64,000 nucleotides of DNA, taken from assembly GCA_040112665.1 (NCBI GenBank), contig CP157796.1:1552813-1616812 (forward strand), written 5' to 3'. This stretch comes from Oceanicaulis sp. (GTDB lineage Bacteria; Pseudomonadota; Alphaproteobacteria; Caulobacterales; Maricaulaceae). The notes under the pieces were generated by a model. It worked only from the letters and a program-made list of their open reading frames with translations. It made no database searches and had not been told where the DNA came from. A program made the position numbers and the translations under genes. Positions 42,151 to 50,782 of the stretch are shown piece after piece; positions within the stretch are counted from its first letter, which is position 1; every line of letters starts with the position of its first letter.

Positions 42151-42801
42151 ATGATCCGCACCTCTCTCATCGCCGCCGGCCTCGCCGGGTTCGCGCTCGC
42201 TGGCTGCGCCAGCCAGGCGCCCGCGCCGCTGCCGCAGGCCAGCGCCGTGCCCGAGACCGTCCGCGTCGAAATGGCGGTCGATCCCCGTGACAACGGCCTG
42301 ACCTGGAGCCAGATCGATCTGGTCTCCGCGCTCGCCTCCGAATACAAGGCGCGCGGCCACGGCCCTCTGGTGATCTCCTATCCGCGCGGGGCGGGCAACG
42401 CCGAAGCCGCGATCGACGCGATCGCCGCGGCGCGTACCCAATTCTACGAAGCCGGGCTCGACTGGCGGCAGATCGCCGGCGGCGCGTATGACGCTTCGGG
42501 CCGGGCGAGCGCGCCGGTGATCTTCTCCTTCACCCGCTATCAGGCGGTCGCACCCGACTGCGAAACCGGCTGGGGCGATCTCAGGGGCCGCGACGCATGG
42601 GACAGCTTCGGCTGCGCCACCGCGTCCAACCTCGCCGCCATGGTCGCCGATCCGCGCGATCTGGTGAGCCCGCGCGGCATGGACGCGCCCGACGCGGACC
42701 GCCGTCAGACCGTGCTCGACCGCTACCGCCAGGGCCAGCCGACCGCGTCCACGCGCGGAGACGGCGAGAGCGGCGCGGTCAGCGACGCGGTCGAGAACTA
42801 G
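42151..42801 (+). CDS. cpaD: Tad pilus lipoprotein CpaD
   Basis: Outer-membrane-associated lipoprotein of 216 aa; lipobox LAGC places the acylated Cys at about residue 19. CpaD homologues aid secretin assembly. Features: GPLVISYPRGAGNAEAAIDAI, DWRQIAGGAYDASG, and the C-terminal DCETGWGDLRGRDAWDSFGCATASNLAAMVADPRDLVSPR in short pieces, all typical of CpaD. ATG 42151 is preferred over the overlapping GTG 42142 because GGAG lies 8 nt before it. Confidence 0.93.
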   Translation: MIRTSLIAAGLAGFALAGCASQAPAPLPQASAVPETVRVEMAVDPRDNGLTWSQIDLVSALASEYKARGHGPLVISYPRGAGNAEAAIDAIAAARTQFYEAGLDWRQIAGGAYDASGRASAPVIFSFTRYQAVAPDCETGWGDLRGRDAWDSFGCATASNLAAMVADPRDLVSPRGMDAPDADRRQTVLDRYRQGQPTASTRGDGESGAVSDAVEN

Positions 42802-42811
42802 GAGGGATGAG

Positions 42812-44482
42812 ATGAGCAAATACGCCGACGCCCTCGACACCGATTTCGACGCCCAGGACGACTTCCTGGACGCCGAGCCGAGCGACACCGATCCCTTCCT
42901 CGACGCCGAGGCGGTCGAACGCCGCATGCTCGGCGAGGAGGACATCGATCCGCGCAAGCCCGCCGAGCCCGAACCGCACCGCCCGTTCGGCGCGCGTCTG
43001 GCCGAGGCCAACAAGGACGCTCCGCCCATGGCGGACGATTTCGGCGATTTCGAAACCGATTTCGACGGCGAATTCGGCGATCTGGCGACCGAGCCGCGCA
43101 ATGCGCCGCCGCCGCGCGCCCAGGCAGCGCCTCAGCGCCCTGAACCTGCGCCGAAGCGGGCCGAGCCTGCGCCCGAGCCGGCCCCCGCCGATCCCTTCGC
43201 CTTCGACCCCGAAGCCGAAAGCGGCGCGCTCGCCACGGTTCCGGGCGCCGATCTGAGCGTGGTCGGCGACGAGGAGGACGGCGGGCCGGTCCAGCCGGTC
43301 CCGCGCATCGCGATCCACGCCTTCTGCGAATCCCCCGACACCGGCCAGCTGATCCATCGCGCCGGCGCGGACCGGCGGCTTCAGAAGGCCCATGTCACCG
43401 TCGAACTCGGCGGCCTGGCCGCTGCGATCGAGCGCTTTCACGATGAAAGCACGCCCGAGCTTCTGATCGTCGAGACCGGCATGCGCGGCCGCGAGCTGTT
43501 CGGTCAGCTCGACGAGCTCGCCTCGGTCTGCGACCCGGACACGCGGGTGATCATCGTCGGCGCGGCCAACGACATCGCGCTTTATCGCGAGCTGATCCGG
43601 CGCGGGGTGAGCGAGTATCTCGTCCCGCCGATGACGCCGCTTCACCTGATCAAGACGATTTCGAACCTGTTTCTCGATCCCGAGCAGCCGTTCGCGGGCA
43701 AGTCGCTCGCCTTCGTCGGCGCCAAGGGCGGGGTGGGCAGCTCGACGATCGCCCATAACGTCAGCTGGCACCTGACCGAGTCGCTGCGCTCTGACGCGGT
43801 GCTGGTCGATCTCGATCTCAGCTTCGGCACCGCCGGGCTCGACTTCAATCAGGACCCGCCCCAGACCATCGCCGAGGCGCTGGCCCAGCCCGATCGTCTC
43901 GACGACGCGCTGCTCGACCGCCTGCTGGTGCGCTGCACCGAGCGGCTGAGTCTGTTCTCCGCGCCCTCGACGCTCGAAAGCGACTGGGACTTCCAGCCCG
44001 AGCATTTCGAGACCGTGCTCGACAAGGTGCGCCGCCAGGCGCCGTTCGTCGCGCTCGATCTGCCCCACGCCTGGAGCCCCTGGGTGCGGCGCACGATCCT
44101 GTCCGCCGACCAGGTGGTGGTGACGGTCACGCCTGATCTGGCCTGCCTCAGGAACGCGAAGAACCTGTTCGATCTGGTGCGCCAGTCGCGGCCGAACGAC
44201 GAGCCGCCGAAAGTGGTCGTAAACATGGCCGGCTGCCCGAAAAAGCCTGACATCCCGCTCAAGGATTTTGCCGACGCTCTGGGCGCCGCGCCTGCGCTGG
44301 TGCTGCCCTTCGAGCCGGCGCTGTTCGGCAAGGCGGCCAATAACGGCCAGATGATCGCGGAGATCGATCCCAAGTCGAAGGCGGCGGAGGGCTTTTCCCA
44401 TCTCGCGGCGCTGCTGACCGGCCGCGCCGCGCCGCAGCCCAAGCCCAAATCGCTCATCGGCAAGCTGTTCGGGAAGGGGTAG
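42812..44482 (+). CDS. cpaE: Tad localisation ATPase-like protein CpaE/TadZ
   Basis: ParA/MinD-family protein of 556 aa that positions the Tad machine. A long acidic, disordered N-terminus (about 1-150) precedes a receiver-like domain (about 165-285; LLIVETGMRGRELF, EYLVPPMTPLHLI) and the ATPase domain. The deviant Walker A is GAKGGVGSSTIAHN (about 304-317). Switch regions are DLDLSFGTAGLDFN and VALDLPHAWSPW. The long N-terminal extension may recruit polar factors. GGAGGGATGAG lies just before the ATG. Confidence 0.94.
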   Translation: MSKYADALDTDFDAQDDFLDAEPSDTDPFLDAEAVERRMLGEEDIDPRKPAEPEPHRPFGARLAEANKDAPPMADDFGDFETDFDGEFGDLATEPRNAPPPRAQAAPQRPEPAPKRAEPAPEPAPADPFAFDPEAESGALATVPGADLSVVGDEEDGGPVQPVPRIAIHAFCESPDTGQLIHRAGADRRLQKAHVTVELGGLAAAIERFHDESTPELLIVETGMRGRELFGQLDELASVCDPDTRVIIVGAANDIALYRELIRRGVSEYLVPPMTPLHLIKTISNLFLDPEQPFAGKSLAFVGAKGGVGSSTIAHNVSWHLTESLRSDAVLVDLDLSFGTAGLDFNQDPPQTIAEALAQPDRLDDALLDRLLVRCTERLSLFSAPSTLESDWDFQPEHFETVLDKVRRQAPFVALDLPHAWSPWVRRTILSADQVVVTVTPDLACLRNAKNLFDLVRQSRPNDEPPKVVVNMAGCPKKPDIPLKDFADALGAAPALVLPFEPALFGKAANNGQMIAEIDPKSKAAEGFSHLAALLTGRAAPQPKPKSLIGKLFGKG

Positions 44483-44491
44483 GCCCGCCTC

Positions 44492-46030
44492 ATGTTCGGC
44501 AAGCGCCCCACAACCCCCCAGGGACCCGGCGGCTTCGGCCAGGGCGGCCCCAAGCCTCAGGCGGCCCGGCCCGAGCCCGGCGAGGTCGCGGTCAAGGCGC
44601 GGCCCGACACGCCCGAGCGCGTGGCTGAAGCGGCCGCGCCGCGCCGGCCCGCGCCGCAGGCGCAGCCCGCCCAAACGGCCAAGCCCGCACCCAAGCTCGC
44701 CGCGGCGAAGCCGCGTCCGAAACCGGCGGAGACCGAGACCGTCGGCGCGGAGCGCTCGGCCGAGTACTATGCGATCAAGACGACGATCTTCAACGCGCTG
44801 ATCGACACCATCGATCTCAGCCAGCTCTCTCGCCTCGACAACGAGACCGCGCGCGACGAAATCCGCGACATCGTCACCGAGATCATCTCGATCAAGAACG
44901 TCGCGATGTCGATCGCCGAGCAGGAACAGCTCCTGCAGGACATCTGCAACGACGTTCTGGGCTACGGCCCGCTGGAGCCGCTGCTGGCGCGCGACGACAT
45001 CGCCGACATCATGGTCAACGGCGCGGGCGACGTGTTCATCGAGGTCGGCGGCAAGGTCAAGAAGACCAATATCCGCTTCCGCGACAACGGCCAGCTGATG
45101 AACATCTGTCAGCGGATCGTCAGTCAGGTCGGCCGCCGGGTCGACGAATCCAGCCCGATCTGCGATGCGCGTCTGGCCGACGGCAGCCGTGTGAACGTCA
45201 TCGCGCCGCCGCTGGCGCTGGACGGCCCCACGCTGACCATCCGGAAATTCAAGAAAGACAAGCTCAAGCTCTCAAACCTCGTCGATTTCGGCTCGATTTC
45301 GCCCGAAGGCGCGCGGATCCTCGAGATCATCGGCGCGTGCCGGGCGAACGTGCTGATCTCCGGCGGTACGGGTTCGGGCAAGACGACGCTTCTGAACTGC
45401 CTGACCGGCTTCATCAGCCCGGACGAGCGGATCATCACCTGCGAAGACGCGGCCGAACTGCAGCTGCAGCAGCCCCACGTGGTGCGCCTCGAGACCCGCC
45501 CGCCGAACCTCGAAGGGCAGGGCCAGGTCACGATGCGCGACCTGGTGAAGAACTGTCTGCGGATGCGCCCCGAGCGGATCATCGTCGGCGAGGTGCGCGG
45601 CCCTGAAGCCTTCGACCTCCTGCAGGCGATGAACACCGGCCATGACGGCTCGATGGGCACGCTGCACGCCAACTCGCCGCGCGAGGCGCTCTCGCGGATC
45701 GAATCCATGATCACCATGGGCGGCTACAACCTGCCCACCAAGACGATCCGGGAGATGATCTCCGGCTCGATCGACGTGATCATCCAGGCCGCCCGCCTGC
45801 GCGACGGCACGCGCAAGATCACCCACATCACCGAAGTGCTCGGGATGGAGGGCGACGTCATCATCACCCAGGACCTGTTCCTGTACGAGATGCGCGGCGA
45901 GGACGCCGAGGGCAACGTGGCCGGCAAGCACGTCTCCACCGGCATCGCGCGCCCCGCCTTCTGGGACCGCGCGCGCTATTTCGGGCTGGAAGGCCAGCTC
46001 GCCGACGCGCTCGAAGCGGCGGAGGCGTAA
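44492..46030 (+). CDS. cpaF: Tad pilus assembly ATPase CpaF/TadA
   Basis: Hexameric T2SS/T4SS-type ATPase of 512 aa energising pilus extension and retraction. A Pro/Ala-rich N-terminus (1-80) precedes the helical N-domain (NALIDTIDLSQLSRLDNE). The motor core has Walker A SGGTGSGKTTLLN (about residue 290), Asp box TCEDAAELQLQQPHVV, Walker B RPERIIVGEVRGPEAFD, and the His box GSMGTLHANSPREAL. In Caulobacter-type Tad systems this one ATPase drives both directions. The tadB gene starts 4 nt after its stop. Confidence 0.96.
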   Translation: MFGKRPTTPQGPGGFGQGGPKPQAARPEPGEVAVKARPDTPERVAEAAAPRRPAPQAQPAQTAKPAPKLAAAKPRPKPAETETVGAERSAEYYAIKTTIFNALIDTIDLSQLSRLDNETARDEIRDIVTEIISIKNVAMSIAEQEQLLQDICNDVLGYGPLEPLLARDDIADIMVNGAGDVFIEVGGKVKKTNIRFRDNGQLMNICQRIVSQVGRRVDESSPICDARLADGSRVNVIAPPLALDGPTLTIRKFKKDKLKLSNLVDFGSISPEGARILEIIGACRANVLISGGTGSGKTTLLNCLTGFISPDERIITCEDAAELQLQQPHVVRLETRPPNLEGQGQVTMRDLVKNCLRMRPERIIVGEVRGPEAFDLLQAMNTGHDGSMGTLHANSPREALSRIESMITMGGYNLPTKTIREMISGSIDVIIQAARLRDGTRKITHITEVLGMEGDVIITQDLFLYEMRGEDAEGNVAGKHVSTGIARPAFWDRARYFGLEGQLADALEAAEA

Positions 46031-46034
46031 AGCG

Positions 46035-47024
46035 GTGTCGCCCGATTTCGCCTTCATCGCTGCAGCGGTCTGCGCCTTCATCGCCGTGGCCGGGGTGGGC
46101 TTCGCCTTCACCACGGGCGGCGAGCCGAAGACCAGGAAGAGCCGGCTTCAGGCCGCCGTCGGTGCGCCGAACAAGCAGCAGAACCGCCAGCGCAAGGCCG
46201 ATCCGCGCGCCGACAAGCGCAAGCAGATCGCGGACTCGCTGAAAGAGATCGAGGACCGCCAGAAGGCCGAGCGCAAGAAGTCGCTGACCCTGCGCGCCCG
46301 CCTCGAACAGGCGGGGCTGAAATGGAGCCCGGCGAAGTTCTGGATCCTGTCCGCGGTCATGGGGGTGCTCACGACCGGGGCGGTCTTCATCACGGGGCTG
46401 AACATCCTTCTGGTGCTCGCCGCCGGCGTGGTGGCCGGTTTCGGCCTGCCGCGCTGGATTCTGGGCATGATGAAGGCGCGCCGGCTGAAGAAGTTCACGG
46501 CCAATTTCGCCGACGCACTGGACGTCGTCGTGCGCGGCATCAAGTCCGGCCTGCCGCTCAACGAGTGTCTGAAGATCATCGCGCGCGAAGGCGAACAGCC
46601 GGTGAAGGCCGAGTTCGAGATGCTGGTCGAAGGCATTTCGGTGGGCGTGGACGCCGACGAAGGCCTCAAGCGCATGCTGCGCCGGGTGCCGCTGCCTGAA
46701 CTTTCCTTCTTCGCCATCGTGCTGGCCATTCAGGGAAAGACCGGGGGCAATCTCGCCGAGGCGCTGTCGAACCTGTCCGCCGTGCTGCGCGCGCGCAAGA
46801 TGATGCGCGAGAAGGTCGGCGCGCTGTCGAGCGAGGCGAAAGCCTCGGCGATCATCATCGGCTCGCTGCCGCCGGGGGTGGGGATCATGGTCTCCATCAT
46901 CTCGCCGGACTACATGCAGCCGATGTTCACCGAACCGCTGGGCCAGATGATGCTCATGGGCGGCGTGATGTGGATGGCCATCGGCATCTTCACCATGCGC
47001 GGCATGATTAACTTCAAGATGTAG
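46035..47024 (+). CDS. tadB: Tad inner-membrane platform protein TadB (CpaG)
   Basis: Inner-membrane platform protein of 329 aa. One N-terminal helix, a basic cytosolic loop (KQQNRQRKADPRADKRKQ), two further helices, then the T2SSF domain (KFTANFADALDVVVRGIKSG, LPLPELSFFAIVLAIQGKTGGNLAEAL) and a last helix. It pairs with TadC to couple the CpaF motor to pilin insertion. The GTG start follows CpaF by 4 nt. Confidence 0.94.
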   Translation: MSPDFAFIAAAVCAFIAVAGVGFAFTTGGEPKTRKSRLQAAVGAPNKQQNRQRKADPRADKRKQIADSLKEIEDRQKAERKKSLTLRARLEQAGLKWSPAKFWILSAVMGVLTTGAVFITGLNILLVLAAGVVAGFGLPRWILGMMKARRLKKFTANFADALDVVVRGIKSGLPLNECLKIIAREGEQPVKAEFEMLVEGISVGVDADEGLKRMLRRVPLPELSFFAIVLAIQGKTGGNLAEALSNLSAVLRARKMMREKVGALSSEAKASAIIIGSLPPGVGIMVSIISPDYMQPMFTEPLGQMMLMGGVMWMAIGIFTMRGMINFKM

Positions 47025-47038
47025 GCGAGGAGACGATC

Positions 47039-48013
47039 ATGCTTTCCTTCGCCGACTGGATCACCTCGCCGCAGAATCTGTTCGCGGTGATCGCCGCCGT
47101 GCTGGTGTTCGCCACGGTGTGGACGCTGAGCGCGCCGGCGCTCAACAAGGACCAGACGAACAAGCGCCTGAAACAGGTCTCCGAGCGCCGCGACGAGCTT
47201 CGCCGGAAGGCGCGCGAGGCGATCGACAAGGAGAAGGGCTCGGCGTCGCTGCGCGGGACCGACACGCGCAGCGTCTACCGGAAGGTCGTCGAACAGCTGA
47301 ACCTCGTAAAGCTGCTCGAGGATCCCAACCTCAAGACCAAGCTGACCCAGGCCGGCCTGCGCGGGCAGAGCCCGGTCTACGCCTTCTATTTCGCGCGCTT
47401 CGTGATGCCGTTCGTGCTGTTCGGCTCGGGCTTTCTCTATCTGGCGCTGATAAACGATTTCGGCCTTCAGACCTTCCAGCAGCTCTCGATCATGATGGGA
47501 CTTGCGCTGCTGGGCTATTACGCGCCGGGCATCTACCTGTCGAACCTCGCCCAGAAGCGGCGCGACTCGATCATGCAGGCCTTCCCCGACGCGCTCGACC
47601 TCTTGCTGATCTGCGTGGAGGCGGGGATGAGCATCGAAGCGGCCTTCCAGAAGGTCGCCTCGGAGATCAGCTCGAACTCGCTTGAGCTCGCCGAGGAGCT
47701 GTCTCTGACCACCGCAGAGCTCGCCTTCCTGCAGGACCGCCGGCAGGCCTATGAGAACCTCGCGATCCGGACCGCACATCCCGGCGTGAAATCGGTGGCG
47801 ACCGCTCTGGTGCAGGCCGAGCGCTACGGCACACCGCTGGGCCAGGCCCTGAGGGTCATGGCCAAGGAGAACCGCGACATGCGCATGAGCGCGGCGGAGA
47901 AGAAGGCCGCGGCCCTGCCCGCCAAGCTCACCGTGCCGATGATCGTGTTCTTCCTGCCGGTGCTGTTCCTGGTCATCATGGGCCCGGCGATCCTGACTTA
48001 CCAAAACATGTGA
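47039..48013 (+). CDS. tadC: Tad inner-membrane platform protein TadC (CpaH)
   Basis: Second platform protein, 324 aa. An N-terminal helix is followed by a charged coiled segment (NKRLKQVSERRDELRRKARE), two helices, and a T2SSF domain (AFPDALDLLLICVEAGMSIEAAFQKVASEI and VQAERYGTPLGQALRVMAKENRDMR, quoted in pieces of the family pattern). The last helix PMIVFFLPVLFLVIMGPAIL closes the protein. GAGGAGACGATC precedes the ATG. Partner of TadB. Confidence 0.94.
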   Translation: MLSFADWITSPQNLFAVIAAVLVFATVWTLSAPALNKDQTNKRLKQVSERRDELRRKAREAIDKEKGSASLRGTDTRSVYRKVVEQLNLVKLLEDPNLKTKLTQAGLRGQSPVYAFYFARFVMPFVLFGSGFLYLALINDFGLQTFQQLSIMMGLALLGYYAPGIYLSNLAQKRRDSIMQAFPDALDLLLICVEAGMSIEAAFQKVASEISSNSLELAEELSLTTAELAFLQDRRQAYENLAIRTAHPGVKSVATALVQAERYGTPLGQALRVMAKENRDMRMSAAEKKAAALPAKLTVPMIVFFLPVLFLVIMGPAILTYQNM

Positions 48014-48044
48014 CGAAACCTTCGGGTCTCTTTAGGGTTCGCCT

Positions 48045-48067
48045 TTCGGCGGGCCGTGTCCGCCGAA
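48045..48067. repeat. Inverted repeat between tadC and the next gene
   Basis: TTCGGCGG (48045-48052) / CCGCCGAA (48060-48067), perfect 8-bp stem with 7-nt loop, without a U-tract. It may attenuate or protect the tad message before the last gene. Confidence 0.5.
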
Positions 48068-48093
48068 AAGCGTTTCGAGGGAGGCCTTCGCCC

Positions 48094-48588
48094 ATGTTCG
48101 GCGGGGAGAAGGCGGCAGAGCGCCGCCGCGAGATCATGCGCCTGGCCGACGAGGCCGCCGACCACGCCCTGGACGCGCTGGCCGAAGGCGATCCCAAGCG
48201 CGCGAAGAAAGAACTTGAAGCGGTCCCAAAGAAAGTCAGCTTCGCCGACGGCGGCTGGAAGCCGGCGCTGGCGCTGGCGGTCACCGAGCTGCGCCTGGGC
48301 AAGCGGCGCGCCGGGCTGTCGCGCCTGATCGAGGTGGTCGCCGGGCTCGACGAGACGAGTCTGAGCCGCGACGACCGCAATTACCTCAGGCTCTACGCGC
48401 TCTACCGCGCGATCGAGGCGTCCAAAGACGGCAAGCCGCCCGCCGAGCTGCGCGCGCAGGCCGAGGACTTCCGCTTCGACCAGACGCTGGTCTCCGGAAA
48501 GCTCAAATCCCGGTTTCCGTTAAAGAAGATCGAGGAGACCACGCCGGCCCCGCCGCCGATCGCGCGGCGGCCGGACGACGCGGTCTAG
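48094..48588 (+). CDS. Short uncharacterised helical protein at the end of the cpa/tad operon
   Basis: Predicted cytoplasmic protein of 164 aa, helical and very basic/acidic, with tetratricopeptide-like helices (ADHALDALAEGDPKRAKKEL, ALAVTELRLGKRRAGLSRLI) and a Pro-rich tail. No recognised family. ATG 48094 is supported by GGGAGG at 48079-48084 with 9-nt spacing; a GTG at 48010 overlapping the tadC stop would add 28 residues and read through the hairpin. Its place after tadC suggests a Tad accessory role, but this is position only. Confidence 0.65.
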   Translation: MFGGEKAAERRREIMRLADEAADHALDALAEGDPKRAKKELEAVPKKVSFADGGWKPALALAVTELRLGKRRAGLSRLIEVVAGLDETSLSRDDRNYLRLYALYRAIEASKDGKPPAELRAQAEDFRFDQTLVSGKLKSRFPLKKIEETTPAPPPIARRPDDAV

Positions 48589-48605
48589 GCTTCCCCGAAC
48601 AGGTC

Positions 48606-49205
48606 TCAGACCTCGTCGTATTGCGCGATAAGAGCGTTCAGATGACGGCGCTCGGGCGCGAGCCGGGTCAGGAACTTTACAGCCATCCACGACAGCGACA
48701 CCACGAGCGCGCCGCCGAGCACCAGGGCCGCGGAGCGCATCTCGTGCGGCGCCATCTTGCCGGTCGCGACCAGCTGGTTGAGCAGCACGTAGAGCAGGGG
48801 CGCGAACACGACAGTCGCTCCCGAGATGATGACGACTCGCCGAATAGCGGCGGCGTTGTCGGCGCGCAGAGCCTCGAAGGTTTCAAGCAGGGTGTCTGCG
48901 GGAGCAGACGCCGGAGCCGCGCGCGCGGCGATCAGGATCAGCGCGACGAACGGGATGAGGGCGAAGGGGACGAGCCCCCATTCGCGCGTCAGGTCGATGC
49001 TGTCGGCCTGGCCGGTGAGGATATCGATCCCCATCAGCGCCAGCGGGATGGTCAGCATGACGCCGGCGAACGCCATGAGCCGCCGCAGGCCGGCGCGGCG
49101 CCTGGCCAGCATCGCCTGGGCTTCGGCGGCCAGATAGGCGCTGGCGGCTTCGTCAGGCGTGTTGGCGTTCGACGCCCAGACGCGGCGCATCAGGTCATAG
49201 TCCAT
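48606..49205 (-). CDS. Membrane protein coupled to an ECF sigma factor (putative anti-sigma)
   Basis: Protein of 199 aa with a cytosolic N-terminus of about 40 residues and four hydrophobic helices (about 42-64, 78-97, 122-142 and 152-172). The N-terminal region (RRVWASNANTPDEAASAYLAAEAQAML) has no zinc-binding HxxxCxxC motif. The start overlaps the end of the upstream sigma-factor gene by 11 nt, the arrangement expected of a cognate anti-sigma factor. That function is inferred; no family name is certain. Confidence 0.68.
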   Translation of the reverse strand: MDYDLMRRVWASNANTPDEAASAYLAAEAQAMLARRRAGLRRLMAFAGVMLTIPLALMGIDILTGQADSIDLTREWGLVPFALIPFVALILIAARAAPASAPADTLLETFEALRADNAAAIRRVVIISGATVVFAPLLYVLLNQLVATGKMAPHEMRSAALVLGGALVVSLSWMAVKFLTRLAPERRHLNALIAQYDEV

Positions 49206-49677
49206 CGTCAGTCTCCATCAGAGCAGTGAGCTTGCTGCGGGCACGGCTCAGGCGCGCCCCGATATTCGTCTCGCTGAGGCCGTGGATGGCGGCGATGTCG
49301 GCATAGGACTGGCCCTCCAGCGAGAGCAGGACGATCGAGCGATCGACGCTGGGAAGCTCGCGGATGGCGGCGTACAGGAGCTCCACCTGAGGATCATCCG
49401 GTTCGGGGTCTGCGACGTGCAGGCGCTCATACTCGCTTTGGCGGCGGCGCCGGCGCATCTCGCTCCTGCGCCAGGTCAGGGCGCGATTGTGCGCGACCTG
49501 GAATATGAAGGTCGTCACCTTGCTGTCGCCGCGAAACGACGGCGCAGCGCGCCAGACCGCAAGCAACAGCTCCTGCAGCAGGTCGCGCTGATCCTCCCCG
49601 TCGGCGAACGCGCGTGCGATGCGGTGAAGCACGCCGGCGTGCTCTCTCACCCATCCCTGAAACAGCTCGTCGCCCAC
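49195..49677 (-). CDS. ECF-type RNA polymerase sigma factor
   Basis: Extracytoplasmic-function sigma factor of 160 aa. Region 2 is AFADGEDQRDLLQELLLAVWRAAPSFRGDSKVTTFIFQVAHN in outline (DLLQEL and TFIFQVAHNRAL). Region 4 is IRELPSVDRSIVLLSLEGQSYADIAAIHGLSETNIGARLSRAR in outline (HGLSETNIGARLSRAR). GTG start with AGGGGG upstream. An ECF-like promoter lies 24-51 nt before the start, suggesting autoregulation. It reads away from the Tad operon; whether it controls Tad genes is open. Confidence 0.92.
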   Translation of the reverse strand: MGDELFQGWVREHAGVLHRIARAFADGEDQRDLLQELLLAVWRAAPSFRGDSKVTTFIFQVAHNRALTWRRSEMRRRRRQSEYERLHVADPEPDDPQVELLYAAIRELPSVDRSIVLLSLEGQSYADIAAIHGLSETNIGARLSRARSKLTALMETDDGL

Positions 49678-49700
49678 GGTTTCCCCCTGTTTTGTGAGAT

Positions 49701-49728
49701 TAGACGCCGCGAGCGCGGCGGTTCTTAC
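49701..49728 (-). promoter_or_regulatory. Candidate ECF-type promoter of the sigma-factor gene
   Basis: Read on the minus strand: GTAAGAAC (49728-49721) as -35, then 14 nt, then CGTCTA (49706-49701) as -10. GAAC plus CGTC is the common shape of ECF promoters and suggests autoregulation. A GC-rich small hairpin fills the spacer. Confidence 0.45.
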
Positions 49729-49860
49729 GACAAGGGGGAAAGAAAGACGCAGCCGCGCCCGGCGAGCGCGGCTTTGGTGGCTCGAAGTCGGAGAACCGGG
49801 AATGTCTCGAGGCGGTTCGTGGCCGCCGAGCCGCTGACCCCGGGCATGGCCCGGTCCGAG

Positions 49861-50682
49861 CTAGCGCAGGCCCTGGCGTTCCATCTCGCGCAGCCGGTCA
49901 TAGCTGCGTCCGGTGCTCATCAGGGCGCGGACGTAATCAAGGCTCGCCTGAGCCATTTCAGGCGTGACGTCCACGTTCGCAAAGCGCTCGGCCTCGTCGA
50001 ACCGGCCCTGAAGCGCAAGGGCGAGCGCGAGGTTCTGGCGCACTTCCGCGCCCGCTTCGTCGCGGTCTGCGGCCCGGCGCAGAAGATCTTCTGCGCGCTC
50101 GGGGTGACCGGCGAGCAGATGGGCCATGGCGAGATTGTTCAGCACCACCGGTTCGCCGCCCGACAGAAGCAGCGCCTGTTCGAACTGGGCGCGGGCGCGG
50201 TCCGACCGGCCCGACTGTTCGAGCGCGACGCCGAGCGCGTTCGCGAGCTTCCAATCATCGGGGTTGGCGCGCTGGGCCCGGCTTAGCGGTTCGATGGCCT
50301 GCTGGCCGCGGCCCGAGGCGGTGAGCGCCAGGCCGAAAGCGGTCTGAAGCTCGGCGTCTTCGGGGTGAAGCGCCAGCGCCTGACGGGCGATCTCCGCAGC
50401 GCGGTCGGCGTTCGACAGCTGGCGCAGCACGGTTGAGAGCTTGAAGGCGGCTTCGCGGTCGGCGGGGTTGAGCTCGTAGGCTTCCGCCCAGAACGCGGCC
50501 TGGGTCAGCAGATCCTGGTTCTCGATCGCGGCGCGCTCGTCTGCGGTCGCGGGCACGATGGACCGCGCCTGCAGCTCGGCGGCGAGCGCGGCCTCCTGCT
50601 CGGTCGGCTGCAGCTCGGCGTGAGTGGCGCAGGCGGTGAGGGCGAATGCCGCCAGACACGTTGCGGACAGGCGCGCGCGCAT
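49861..50682 (-). CDS. TadD-like tetratricopeptide-repeat lipoprotein
   Basis: Lipoprotein of 273 aa: lipobox LTAC at about residues 15-18, followed by three to four TPR repeats (AFWAEAYELNPADREAAFKL, IARQALALHPEDAELQTAFG, LSRAQRANPDDWKLANALGV, FEQALLLSGGEPVVLNNLAM). TadD homologues are TPR lipoproteins that help secretin assembly in Tad systems; closeness to the cpa genes supports that reading. It lies 183 nt from the sigma gene, on the same strand. Confidence 0.85.
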   Translation of the reverse strand: MRARLSATCLAAFALTACATHAELQPTEQEAALAAELQARSIVPATADERAAIENQDLLTQAAFWAEAYELNPADREAAFKLSTVLRQLSNADRAAEIARQALALHPEDAELQTAFGLALTASGRGQQAIEPLSRAQRANPDDWKLANALGVALEQSGRSDRARAQFEQALLLSGGEPVVLNNLAMAHLLAGHPERAEDLLRRAADRDEAGAEVRQNLALALALQGRFDEAERFANVDVTPEMAQASLDYVRALMSTGRSYDRLREMERQGLR

Positions 50683-50782
50683 GCTCTACCTCATGGCTCT
50701 TCGATCCGGCCGACCTTGCGCCGCTCCGGGTCAAGAAGCCGTTAAAGTCCGTTACGATCGGAAAAAGGGACACGCCACGCTC

